A DNA stretch of 64,000 nt, taken from positions 22,014 to 86,013 of the forward strand of contig JAIYDA010000117.1 of NCBI GenBank assembly GCA_027487735.1. The letters run 5' to 3'. Below, piece after piece: positions 18,677-26,426 of this stretch (its first letter is position 1; the number at the start of each line of letters is the position of its first letter). The stretch is from Planctomycetaceae bacterium (GTDB lineage Bacteria > Planctomycetota > Phycisphaerae > Phycisphaerales > UBA1924). The notes under the pieces are model-generated. The model made no database searches. It saw only the letters and a list, made by a program, of their open reading frames with translations, and had not been told where the DNA came from. The position numbers and the translations under genes were made by a program.

Positions 18677-18791
18677 AGAGAACTCCTCATGCAATCCTGA
18701 TCCGACGCGAGCAGAGCCTCCACGCGAGGCACGCTTCGCACCCGTCACCATACACCAGCCCAACCCCGCAAAGCGCATTCCACGGGTTCTT

Positions 18792-20000
18792 TCACCGTGC
18801 CGGCGCAACCTCGCTCGCAGCCGCTGGCAGCGAAAGCCAGTAGCTCTTGCGAACCCCATCCTCCCCCACAACCTGCACAACGCCCTCGACCTTGCCTTGC
18901 TGCACAGGGTCAACGCTTTCTGCAATGCCAAGCTGCGCCCGCATGCCGTTCGCGAGGTCGGCATCGATCTGCAAGCTCAGTTTCAGGCCCGGCTCGCTCG
19001 CGCCCGCGTCGCTCCCGACCGCCTCTCTTTTCACTTCGCCCGTGCCCAGCAAATCCGCAAACGGCAGGCTCGCATCGCTGGGCAAAAATGCCAAGCTCCG
19101 CGCGCTGCGCACCTCGATGCTCACCTCGCTCCCCACGCGTCGAGCGACGATACCCGCCGCTTCCTGCACCTGCGGCCCCAGCACCACAGGCCGCAGCGAT
19201 ATCGAGCGGCTCGCCAACTGGGCAGCCACCTCGCTCGCTCGCCCCCGCGCGTGCCCAGCATCACCACCCTGCTCGCCCTCACGCTCCTTCGCACTCTCCT
19301 CCGCCGCCAGCACATGCACGCGCACCTCCGCGCTGCCATCCTCGGGTATGCACGCATCATCGCACACCAGCCACCCCGCGTCGATGGTCAAGGCATACTC
19401 ACCCGCCGCCAGCCCCGCCGGCACAGCCACCGAATGCACCAGCACCAGCTCATCGAAGTACGCCGCATCGACAGTGTCCGCCGAGCTCACATACCGCGTC
19501 GGCGCGGGCCACAACTCGGGCTCCAGCGCACCCGCCAGCTTGCCTTTGCTCGCCTCGGGCACGAGCGCCGCCCACGCCTTGGGCAGCGAGACCGTCCACG
19601 TGGGCGGCAAGCCCGTGTCGTTGAATCCGCGCCAATAAATGTGCCACTTCGCTGGCATCCGAAACCGCAGCACCAGCTCGAGCGTGCCACCCGGACGCAC
19701 CGCCGTTTGCGTTGCCAACGCCTCAAACTGGACCTTGGTCTTCGAAGCTGCGAAAAGCGCGGCCGCCTGCTTCGCACGCGTCGTCATGGGCTGCCCATCG
19801 TCACGCTGGTCGTTCCCACTAGGCTGTCCAGTTGGCTGTCCAGCCGGCTGCCCACTGGATTGCCCCCACGCAAGGCTTGGTGCCCCTGCACCGCTCAACC
19901 CCGCCGCCATCCACGCTGCCACCACGCCCACATGCCAAGCGTGACGGGCACGCTCAGCACTCAGCCTTTGCCGACGATCGGGATGGTCTGGAGACGTCAT
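18792..20000 (-). CDS. Exported protein with DsbD N-terminal-like domain
   Basis: A 402-residue predicted periplasmic protein. After a signal-like segment and a Gly/Gln/Pro repeat linker (residues 45-70), the region about 85-230 matches the thiol:disulfide interchange DsbD alpha-like domain: KWHIYWRGFNDTGLPPTW and GWLVCDDACIPEDG, where the Cys pair corresponds to the active cysteines of the DsbD N-domain. The membrane and C-terminal thioredoxin domains of full DsbD are absent, so it may take electrons from another membrane partner or bind only. It lies upstream of the peroxiredoxin-like gene and divergent from the rhodanese. Confidence 0.8.
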   Translation of the reverse strand: MTSPDHPDRRQRLSAERARHAWHVGVVAAWMAAGLSGAGAPSLAWGQSSGQPAGQPTGQPSGNDQRDDGQPMTTRAKQAAALFAASKTKVQFEALATQTAVRPGGTLELVLRFRMPAKWHIYWRGFNDTGLPPTWTVSLPKAWAALVPEASKGKLAGALEPELWPAPTRYVSSADTVDAAYFDELVLVHSVAVPAGLAAGEYALTIDAGWLVCDDACIPEDGSAEVRVHVLAAEESAKEREGEQGGDAGHARGRASEVAAQLASRSISLRPVVLGPQVQEAAGIVARRVGSEVSIEVRSARSLAFLPSDASLPFADLLGTGEVKREAVGSDAGASEPGLKLSLQIDADLANGMRAQLGIAESVDPVQQGKVEGVVQVVGEDGVRKSYWLSLPAAASEVAPAR

Positions 20001-20068
20001 GCAGCGACTGACAACAGTGGACCTTTGAGCAAACTCGTACGCTCCGCAGGCTCTATTGTTCGTCGCCC

Positions 20069-20653
20069 ATGCCCAACCCGTGTCACGCGATCTGCCGAAA
20101 CCCCCGCTCATTTCGCATCCTTGCGTGCATTTTTTCGCTGCATTCGCGCTCGGCCCATGCCGTGCTCGCTGGCCTTGCCTTTCTGCTCTCACTGGGCGGC
20201 TGCCAGCCCGCAGTCAGCGATAGCGACCTCGTGCCCATCAGCGTGCTGGAGGCCAAGAACCTCTGGAATCAAGCCCAGACCAACCCCAAAGCCACGCTGT
20301 TTCTCGACCCGCGTGCCTCCGAGGCGTACGCGTCTGAGCACATCCCAGGTGCTCGCAACATCGAGATCGCCGACGCCGCCCAGCGTGCCCGCGTCGCAGA
20401 GGCGGCGTACAGCCGCCCCTTCTGGGAGCGTGCCCGCCTTGCCCGCATCGATGCGACGCTGGCAGACTACGACGCACTCGTCGTCTACGCCGACAACGCG
20501 GGGAGCGCGAGCGCCCGCGTCCTCAGCAAACTCCTCATTCGCCAGCGATTCCGCAACGTCTACCTCTTTGAAGGGGGCCTGCTGGAGTGGAAACAGCGAG
20601 GCGGCGAAACCCAAGGAACCGGTCTGACCGACGCGTCCAGCAACGCCCCGTGA
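20069..20653 (+). CDS. Rhodanese-like lipoprotein lacking the catalytic cysteine
   Basis: A 194-residue protein with an N-terminal hydrophobic segment ending in LGGC, a lipobox-like site. The rhodanese fold covers about 55-180: FLDPRASEAYASEHIPGARN is the CH2A-type motif and VYLFEGGLLEWKQRG the C-terminal motif. At the active-site loop, where rhodaneses have VVYC, this protein has VVYADNAGSASA, so the sulfur-carrying Cys is Ala. It is likely a non-catalytic binding or regulatory form. The stop lies 71 bp upstream of nuoC. Confidence 0.85.
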   Translation: MPNPCHAICRNPRSFRILACIFSLHSRSAHAVLAGLAFLLSLGGCQPAVSDSDLVPISVLEAKNLWNQAQTNPKATLFLDPRASEAYASEHIPGARNIEIADAAQRARVAEAAYSRPFWERARLARIDATLADYDALVVYADNAGSASARVLSKLLIRQRFRNVYLFEGGLLEWKQRGGETQGTGLTDASSNAP

Positions 20654-20724
20654 CCGAAGCAGCACCGCACGGCCTCCGCCACCCCTCGCCCACGCATCAT
20701 CTGCATTCCTACCCTCCACCGCCT

Positions 20725-21273
20725 ATGCCCACACTCGATCACCCCGCCTTCGCCCTCGTCAAGCAAGCCTTCCCTGCGAAGAAGTTTCGCGGCACCGAGT
20801 TTCGCGGGCAGAGCACCCTCCTCGTCGACGTTGCCGACCTGCACGCCGTTCTCGCCTTCCTGAAGACCCCCGCAGGTGGCGACTACTGCTTCCTCAGTGA
20901 CATTGCAGGCATCGACTACCTGAACTACCCGGCCAAGATGCCCGGGCGGTTTGGCGTTGTCTACAACCTCCTGAGCTTCGCGAAGGATGATCGCTTCTTC
21001 GTCAAGGTGTTTCTCGATCCCTCGCTGCCCACCGATGGCACCGCCGAGGACCCCGCCCTGCTACTGCCCAGCGTGACGAACCTGTGGGCGGGCGCCGAGT
21101 GGATGGAGCGCGAGATCTACGACATGCTGGGCATTCGCTTCAGCAATCACCCCGACATGCGCCGCATTCTGCTGTGGGAGAGCTACCCCGGGCACCCGCT
21201 GCGCAAGGACTACCCCGTGCGCGGGCGGGGCGAGCGCGAGGCCTACCGCATCGTCGATCGCCACTCGTCGTAA
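20725..21273 (+). CDS. nuoC: NADH-quinone oxidoreductase subunit C (NuoC-like)
   Basis: NuoC is a peripheral-arm subunit of respiratory complex I. The protein has 182 residues and the signature EREIYDMLGIRFSNHPDM followed by GHPLRKDYPVRGRGERE. The N-terminal half has FLSDIAGIDYLNYP. The ATG at 20725 begins the family-type N-terminus. Complex I genes normally lie in one cluster; here nuoC stands alone after the rhodanese, with no nuoB or nuoD beside it. The rest must be elsewhere in the genome, or this is an extra copy. Confidence 0.93.
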   Translation: MPTLDHPAFALVKQAFPAKKFRGTEFRGQSTLLVDVADLHAVLAFLKTPAGGDYCFLSDIAGIDYLNYPAKMPGRFGVVYNLLSFAKDDRFFVKVFLDPSLPTDGTAEDPALLLPSVTNLWAGAEWMEREIYDMLGIRFSNHPDMRRILLWESYPGHPLRKDYPVRGRGEREAYRIVDRHSS

Positions 21274-21315
21274 GCGATGCTGGTCTGCGGGCGTATGAGC
21301 GAGCGGGCAACCCAC

Positions 21316-22275
21316 TCACGCAAACACAGCATACAGCCCAATGCTCACCCCAAAGATGAGCAACCGCGTGACGATGCCCATCACGATCGCCTCGTGCAGC
21401 TCAAGCTCGAGCACTTTCATGTAGAGCAGCCAGAGCAGGCCGAGGCCCAAAATGCCGAAGGCTCGAATGCCAACCGCTGTACCAAGTGCTGTGGGCACCT
21501 GCACAGCCGCATAAATGCCCGCCAGCCGCAACGCGGTTGCGTGCCACGGAGCGTCATACTCGATGTAGAACAAGCTGCACACCCAGAACGCCGCCATCGC
21601 AATCGGCACAATAACCAACCACCCCAGGAACGCGATGAGGATCGCTTCTGGTGCCGCGCTCCCGAGGGTGGCAAGCAACCCGATCGTGAGCACCCACCCG
21701 ACAATCATTAAAATGATGGGCGGTCGATACAGCTCCCGGCGAGCCTGCTTCTCTGAGTCGAGCATCGACTGGTTTTTGGGCATGCGCAGCTTCTTGCCGC
21801 ACTCCGGGCAAACATCGCTCGGCGCGCCCCGCATGTCATAGCCGCAGCCCTGGCAGGTCGTCTGCGCCGGCACGTTCAGTTGGCCCTTCATGCGGGCGGC
21901 AAGGTCCTTGGGCACTTTGTTCAGTCGCAGCGAGCTCAGGTCGTGCCCGCAGCTCTTGCAGATGCGCCCGGCATACTGCATCTCCGCCTCGCACGCCGGG
22001 CAGCGACGCACCGACGTGTCGGCCAAGCCCCCCTCAAGCCCGAGTGGCTTGTCAAAGGTCCTCGCATCCTGCTGCACAAACTGGCGGTCGCCCGATCGCT
22101 TCGCAACGGCCGGAGCACTCGGCGCAGCTTCTGCCGCAGGCTGCGCCTCCAGCTTCGCTTGCAGCTTCTGCACGCACGTCTCGCAGACGTACCTCCCCTG
22201 CGCATCCTTCGTGCGCGGGCGCTTGCTGCAATCCTCTTTGCACACCACGCACACCTTGGCAGCCACTTGCGACAT
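21316..22275 (-). CDS. Zinc-ribbon integral membrane protein
   Basis: A 319-residue protein. Its N-terminal half has several CxxC pairs forming at least three zinc ribbons: CVVCKEDC with CETC, CPACEAEM with CKSC, and CQGCGYDMRG with CPEC. Four or five hydrophobic membrane helices follow (about 180-319). The C-GYDMRG-x-CPECG ribbon is a recurrent planctomycete signature. A strong GGAGGGG site upstream of the ATG at 22275 supports the start. The function is unknown; a membrane sensor or assembly factor is only a guess. Confidence 0.8.
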   Translation of the reverse strand: MSQVAAKVCVVCKEDCSKRPRTKDAQGRYVCETCVQKLQAKLEAQPAAEAAPSAPAVAKRSGDRQFVQQDARTFDKPLGLEGGLADTSVRRCPACEAEMQYAGRICKSCGHDLSSLRLNKVPKDLAARMKGQLNVPAQTTCQGCGYDMRGAPSDVCPECGKKLRMPKNQSMLDSEKQARRELYRPPIILMIVGWVLTIGLLATLGSAAPEAILIAFLGWLVIVPIAMAAFWVCSLFYIEYDAPWHATALRLAGIYAAVQVPTALGTAVGIRAFGILGLGLLWLLYMKVLELELHEAIVMGIVTRLLIFGVSIGLYAVFA

Positions 22276-22401
22276 GACCCCTCCGATTCGGGCAGCCGCG
22301 TGCCACCCCTGAACAACACCATAACGCATGTGCCGTGGGACTGCAACCCGAACTTCGCACATATCTGTGCAGTTTTTGCCCTGCACGCCTTCGACGCGTC
22401 T

Positions 22402-23652
22402 TCACACAGATTCACGCCGCGCAAAGCCACGCAGCAGCACCAACGCCGTCAGCTGCGCCCGCTGCACCAGGCTGGGCAGCTCGATCCACTCCACGTTCGT
22501 GTGCAGCCCGCCGCCCCGCACGCCCAGGGTGTCGATCACGGGCAGCCCCGCAGCTTGCAGGTTGTTGCCGTCGCACACGCCTCCCGTCGTGCCAAGCGGC
22601 AGTTGCTGCCCAAGGTCGCCCGCGCACTGCTGGGCCAGCGTCGCCAGCTGCCGCACCGCAGGTGTGGCAGGCTTGCGCGGGCGATTGACCAGCGAACGCA
22701 CCCGCACGCTGGGCAGGCCCTGTCCATCTGTCGCGAGCTCGCGCAGTCGCGCCTCGATGATGTGCTGAGCATCGTCGCTCATGAAGCGCATGTTGCCCCA
22801 GGCCCGCGCATGATCGGGCACGATGTTGCTCGCGCTGCCGCCTTGCAAGGGCCCCACGCTCACGATCCGGCCGCTGTCCACATCCGCGATGTCCGCAGCG
22901 CCGAGCACTGCCCTCGCGAGCGCATTGACCGCCGACACGCCCTTGGCAAAGTCTCTCCCCACATGCGCCGCCTTGCCCGTCGCCTCGATGACAAACTGCC
23001 CGCTCCCCGGGCGCTCAATCACCAGCGAGCCATCGGGCAGCGCAGGCTCAAAGATCAGCCCCGCGCGATACCCCTCGCGCGCCTCCGCTTGCAACGCCGC
23101 GTTGCCCGCGAATGTCCCCGTCTCCTCATCGCTCACGAGCGCGAACCCCCAGCTGAGCACAACCCCCGCCTCCGCCAGCGCCTCCAAGGCCGCGATCGCA
23201 ACGAGCAACCCCCCCTTCATATCCGCACACCCCGGGCCCGTCGCGCGAGTGCCATCGACGCGCAGGCGATCAAAGGGCTCGCCGCTCGGAGTTCGCACGC
23301 TCGGCGCGTGCACCGTGTCGATGTGTCCGCACAGCAGCACCGTGGGCTCGGCGTGCCAGTGCCTCGCAATCGCGAGGGGCGGGGGCTGCTGAGGCGTTGG
23401 GTGCGGGCTGCTTGGGGTGCCCTCGCGAAGCCAATCCGGGCGCGTGTCGCCAGGCACGAGCGAGATCGTGGCCCCAAGGTCCTCCAACCTCGCGAGCACG
23501 CTGGCACGCTGGGCATCGAGTGCGCGGAGCGTGTCCTCGTGCGCTGCGTGCGGGCCCGTGGACATGCCCACCCACTCGCTCAGCGTGACGAGCAGATTGT
23601 CTTCGCGCGAAGCGATCGCGTCGCACACGTGGCGCTCGAGGGTCGTCAGCAT
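22402..23652 (-). CDS. M20 family metallopeptidase (carboxypeptidase G2-like)
   Basis: A predicted zinc exopeptidase of 416 residues. The metal and catalytic motifs are visible: GHIDT (H110, D112), GCADMKGG (bridging Asp 144), and SDEETGT with the catalytic base and metal ligand Glu 176-177; the later Zn-binding His is probably the one in LHTNVEW near the C-terminus. The dimerisation lid lies between. Members cleave C-terminal amino acids or acyl groups. A proline-rich insert (residues 78-95) is unusual. It is divergent from the ThiF-like gene, with 82 bp between starts. Confidence 0.88.
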   Translation of the reverse strand: MLTTLERHVCDAIASREDNLLVTLSEWVGMSTGPHAAHEDTLRALDAQRASVLARLEDLGATISLVPGDTRPDWLREGTPSSPHPTPQQPPPLAIARHWHAEPTVLLCGHIDTVHAPSVRTPSGEPFDRLRVDGTRATGPGCADMKGGLLVAIAALEALAEAGVVLSWGFALVSDEETGTFAGNAALQAEAREGYRAGLIFEPALPDGSLVIERPGSGQFVIEATGKAAHVGRDFAKGVSAVNALARAVLGAADIADVDSGRIVSVGPLQGGSASNIVPDHARAWGNMRFMSDDAQHIIEARLRELATDGQGLPSVRVRSLVNRPRKPATPAVRQLATLAQQCAGDLGQQLPLGTTGGVCDGNNLQAAGLPVIDTLGVRGGGLHTNVEWIELPSLVQRAQLTALVLLRGFARRESV

Positions 23653-23734
23653 CGCCCATGATAGTGATCGCCCCCAGGCTGCCTGACCGCCCTGCCTGCC
23701 TCACCACTCCTCGCCCGCGAACTACCCTCTGGGC

Positions 23735-24931
23735 TTGCACGACGCACCAAGCCAACGACCCGCGCCGGACCAAGACCAAGACCAGGCCCAGGCCCAAGCC
23801 CAGCCCCAAGACCAAGACCTCGCCCGCTATCAGCGGCAGACGCTGCTGCCGGGCGTGGGCGAGCGCGGGCAGCGAGCTCTGCTCGCGTCGCACGTCGCCA
23901 TCGTGGGCGTCGGCGCGCTGGGGTGCCACGCGGCCGACATGCTCTGCCGCGCTGGCGTCGGTCGCATCACCCTCATCGATCGCGACGTCGTCGAACTGAC
24001 GAACCTGCAGCGCCAGACGCTGTTTACGACGCTCGACGCACGCAGCGGCTTGCCCAAAGTCGAGGCCGCCGCCGTGCGCCTGCGCGAAGTCAACCCCGAC
24101 GTCGCGCTGCGTCCGCTCGCGATCGACCTCACCCGCAGCAACGCTCTGCACGCCCTCGCGCTGGGCCCCAGCAGCGACGTCCCCGCGTGCAGCGTCATCA
24201 TTGACGGCACCGACAACTTCGAGACGCGATACTTGCTGAACGACATCGCCGTCAAGCACGGCATACCGCTCAGCTACGGCGGCGTCGTGGGCACGCGCGG
24301 CATGAGCTTTCTCGCGCACGCGCACGCCGACGCGCCGTGCCTGCGCTGCCTGTTTCCTGCGATGCCCGCCCCGGGCAGCACGCCCACGTGCGACACTGCG
24401 GGCGTGCTGGGATCTGCGGTGGCCATCGTCGCGGCAACGCAAGCAACAGAGGTGCTCAAGCTGCTGCTGGGCGAGGATGATCGCCTCGCGGGCACGCTGC
24501 TGGAGTTTGACTTGTGGAGCAACGCACGGCGGCGCATCACGCCCGTGCGCAGCGACGATTGCCCCTGCTGCGTGCACCGCGAGTTCGCGTGGCTCGATGG
24601 CCCAGGCCTTGCGAGCGAGCCCGCCGCGTTGTGTGGGCAGGATGCGATGCAGATCTCGCCCGGCGCGACTGCAAGCGAATCGTCCCAAAGCGGCGAGACG
24701 CCCGGCATCTCGCAAACTCGCACAGAACTCGACCTCGCCTCGCTCGCCGCCCGCCTCGCCCCCCTGGGCGACGTGCGGCAAAGCAAGCTCATGCTCCGCT
24801 TCACGCCCCATACGCTGCTGCACGACACCCCCATCCGCCTCACGATCTTTGCCGATGGCCGCGCGATCGTGCACGGCACAACGCGTGCCGACGTCGCGCG
24901 ATCGCTCTACGCGCGGTACGTCGGGTCGTAA
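23735..24931 (+). CDS. ThiF/MoeB family E1-like adenylyltransferase
   Basis: The E1-like family adenylates the C-terminal Gly of small sulfur-carrier or ubiquitin-like proteins. This member has 398 residues: the entry motif RYQRQTLLPGVGERGQ, the nucleotide loop GVGALGCH (58-65), DRDVVELTNLQRQTLF, DGTDNFETR, and zinc-binding cysteine pairs in CLRCLF and CPCC. The C-terminal extension has a ubiquitin-like or MoaD-like look but no rhodanese domain. The start is unusual: no ATG precedes the conserved domain, and the TTG at 23735 is the first acceptable codon after an in-frame stop at 23684. The first 28 residues are an Asp/Gln/Ala low-complexity run. The partner carrier is not seen. Confidence 0.87.
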   Translation: MHDAPSQRPAPDQDQDQAQAQAQPQDQDLARYQRQTLLPGVGERGQRALLASHVAIVGVGALGCHAADMLCRAGVGRITLIDRDVVELTNLQRQTLFTTLDARSGLPKVEAAAVRLREVNPDVALRPLAIDLTRSNALHALALGPSSDVPACSVIIDGTDNFETRYLLNDIAVKHGIPLSYGGVVGTRGMSFLAHAHADAPCLRCLFPAMPAPGSTPTCDTAGVLGSAVAIVAATQATEVLKLLLGEDDRLAGTLLEFDLWSNARRRITPVRSDDCPCCVHREFAWLDGPGLASEPAALCGQDAMQISPGATASESSQSGETPGISQTRTELDLASLAARLAPLGDVRQSKLMLRFTPHTLLHDTPIRLTIFADGRAIVHGTTRADVARSLYARYVGS

Positions 24932-24946
24932 CAAGTCACATCGACC

Positions 24947-25738
24947 TCACCCCACCTTGCGTGCATCGCCCCGCTTGGCTTTCTGATGCACCGTGGGCGT
25001 GAGATGAAACGTCGCGACACATCGCCCCACGCGCCGCTCTTTCGCAGCGAGCTTGGCAAGCAGGCGGTCTTGCTTCTTCACCTTCGCCAGCACCGCGGGC
25101 ACGAGGGGCTGCTGAATCACCTCAAGCTCCAGGGTGAGGTTGAACTCTTTCCGGGTTGCCATGAGCGTGCGCAAGTCTTCGCTGGGCGTCACGCGATACA
25201 CCGCAGGCCCGAAGCACGGACGCAGAAACTTGTACTCCAGCTGCTTGCACACCAGCGTGTAGTCGCCCCCGGTAATGCCGAAGATGTACATGCCCCCAGC
25301 GATCTCGCTGTTGGCGAGCAAAGCCGCGCCCGCCATCGCGTTGTACCAGTTGCGATTGAACCGCCGGAAGGGGAGCACCGCAGCGAACGAGTTGCCGTCC
25401 AGCCGCTTCATGTGGATGCCGCTCTTAAACGCGTAGGGCAGCCAGATGAGTGAGCAGACGCGATGCCAAAAGTTGTTGCGCGTGCTCAGCCGCGCGACAA
25501 ACGCCTCGACTCGCTCACGCAGCGTGAGCGTGACGGCAGGCACCACCACGGGCTCGGAGCGACTGAGAATGCCCTCCTCGGCTTGTTCGTCGGTCATCGC
25601 GTCCACCTGCGCGTCGCTCAACTCGCCCGTGGGCGCACCTGTGCCCCCCGCTGGCGGCTGATCGGGCAGCGAGTCCGAAGGCGATGCTTGTGGTTGGGGC
25701 CGGGCAATCTGCGACACTTCGAAAGCGTAAGCAAGCAC
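24947..25738 (-). CDS. Hotdog-fold DUF4442-like protein
   Basis: The conserved core (last ~200 residues) contains NFWHRVCSLIWLPYAFKSGI, MKRLDGNSFAAVLPFRRFNR and NWYNAMAGAALLANSEIAGG. This matches the hotdog thioesterase-like DUF4442 group as I know it; the substrate is unknown. The start is uncertain: the GTG at 25738 is used, with GTG 25717 and ATG 25597 as alternatives, and none has a good ribosome binding site. The N-terminal part is Pro/Gln-rich. The gene is convergent with the ThiF-like gene, with 15 bp between stops. Confidence 0.65.
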   Translation of the reverse strand: MLAYAFEVSQIARPQPQASPSDSLPDQPPAGGTGAPTGELSDAQVDAMTDEQAEEGILSRSEPVVVPAVTLTLRERVEAFVARLSTRNNFWHRVCSLIWLPYAFKSGIHMKRLDGNSFAAVLPFRRFNRNWYNAMAGAALLANSEIAGGMYIFGITGGDYTLVCKQLEYKFLRPCFGPAVYRVTPSEDLRTLMATRKEFNLTLELEVIQQPLVPAVLAKVKKQDRLLAKLAAKERRVGRCVATFHLTPTVHQKAKRGDARKVG

Positions 25739-25784
25739 AGGCTGGGGTGCGGGCCTGGCAGGTCGTGATTGGGCGGGAAGAGAA

Positions 25785-25808
25785 GGGAGCGGGGAGCGGG
25801 GAGCGGGG
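25785..25808 (+). repeat. G-rich repeat with quadruplex potential
   Basis: Four G runs spaced by AGC or GAGC, just upstream of the DUF4442-like start. It is the same sequence type as the elements at 17691 and 17888. Confidence 0.65.
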
Positions 25809-25932
25809 AAACCCGACGCTGCTTGTCGACCGCATCGCTTGCGACTCACTCTGGTTGCTCGGGTCGCTCTGGGGGGGCCAGCTCTCAAAAACACACTCAG
25901 CCACGCGTTTCCGCCCGTGGCTGAGCAAAGGA

Positions 25933-26249
25933 GGAGAGAGAGACAAGACACCAGCAGAAGTGGCAGGCTCGTGCAGCCGCCCCTTCCTGAAACCCGACTG
26001 AGAGGTGTTTCACTCTCGGTCGAGCCGTTTGGAGAGAGAGAGAAAAGACGCTTGAAGGACCCTTGATAGTGAGAGAGGGCCCTTCGCGAAACCCGACAGG
26101 GAGATGTTTCACTCGCCGTCGAGCCGTTTGGAGAGAGAGAGAAAAGACGCCCGAAGGACCCTTGATTGTGAGAGAGAGGGCCCTTCTGGAAACCCGACAG
26201 AGAGATGTTTCACTCGCCGTCGAGCCGTTTGGAGAGAGAGAGAAAAGAC
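25933..26249. repeat. Tandem repeats of 98-101 bp with internal hairpins
   Basis: Three good copies and one degenerate copy. The anchor GGAGAGAGAGAGA (diverged in the first copy) falls at 25933, 26031, 26130 and 26231, giving periods of 98, 99 and 101 bp. Each good copy holds GTCGAGCCGTTT (GGTCGAGCCGTTT in the first) followed by the GA tract and AAAAGAC, and a TGAAAC/GTTTCA-type inverted repeat. Copies 1 and 2 also carry GAAGGACCC pairing with a downstream GGGCCCTTC (8 of 9). The unequal periods break every reading frame, so the block is non-coding. The rest of the gap up to 26426 is an AT-rich stretch (26281-26360) leading into the FG-GAP gene. Confidence 0.85.
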
Positions 26250-26426
26250 AACGACAACATGCACGCGCCTGACGAAGATGCCAGCAAAATGGTCAGAATT
26301 TCTTGCCTTGAATGAAGATTTTTGAATAGTCCAATAAAACATATCTTGATTCGGCGATAGGAGCGGTTGCTAGGACCGTCCGTCTCTGTGTTCACCCCGC
26401 TCGCGCAGCGTGTCAAAAATGCTGGC

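Noticed and set aside
25933..26249. CRISPR array or repeat protein gene
   Set aside because: The whole unit of about 100 bp repeats, with no variable spacers. Periods of 98, 99 and 101 bp shift the frame between copies.
26109..26342. Small minus-strand protein in the repeat block
   Set aside because: It reads through the non-coding repeats and would be broken by copy-to-copy frame changes; no start signal.
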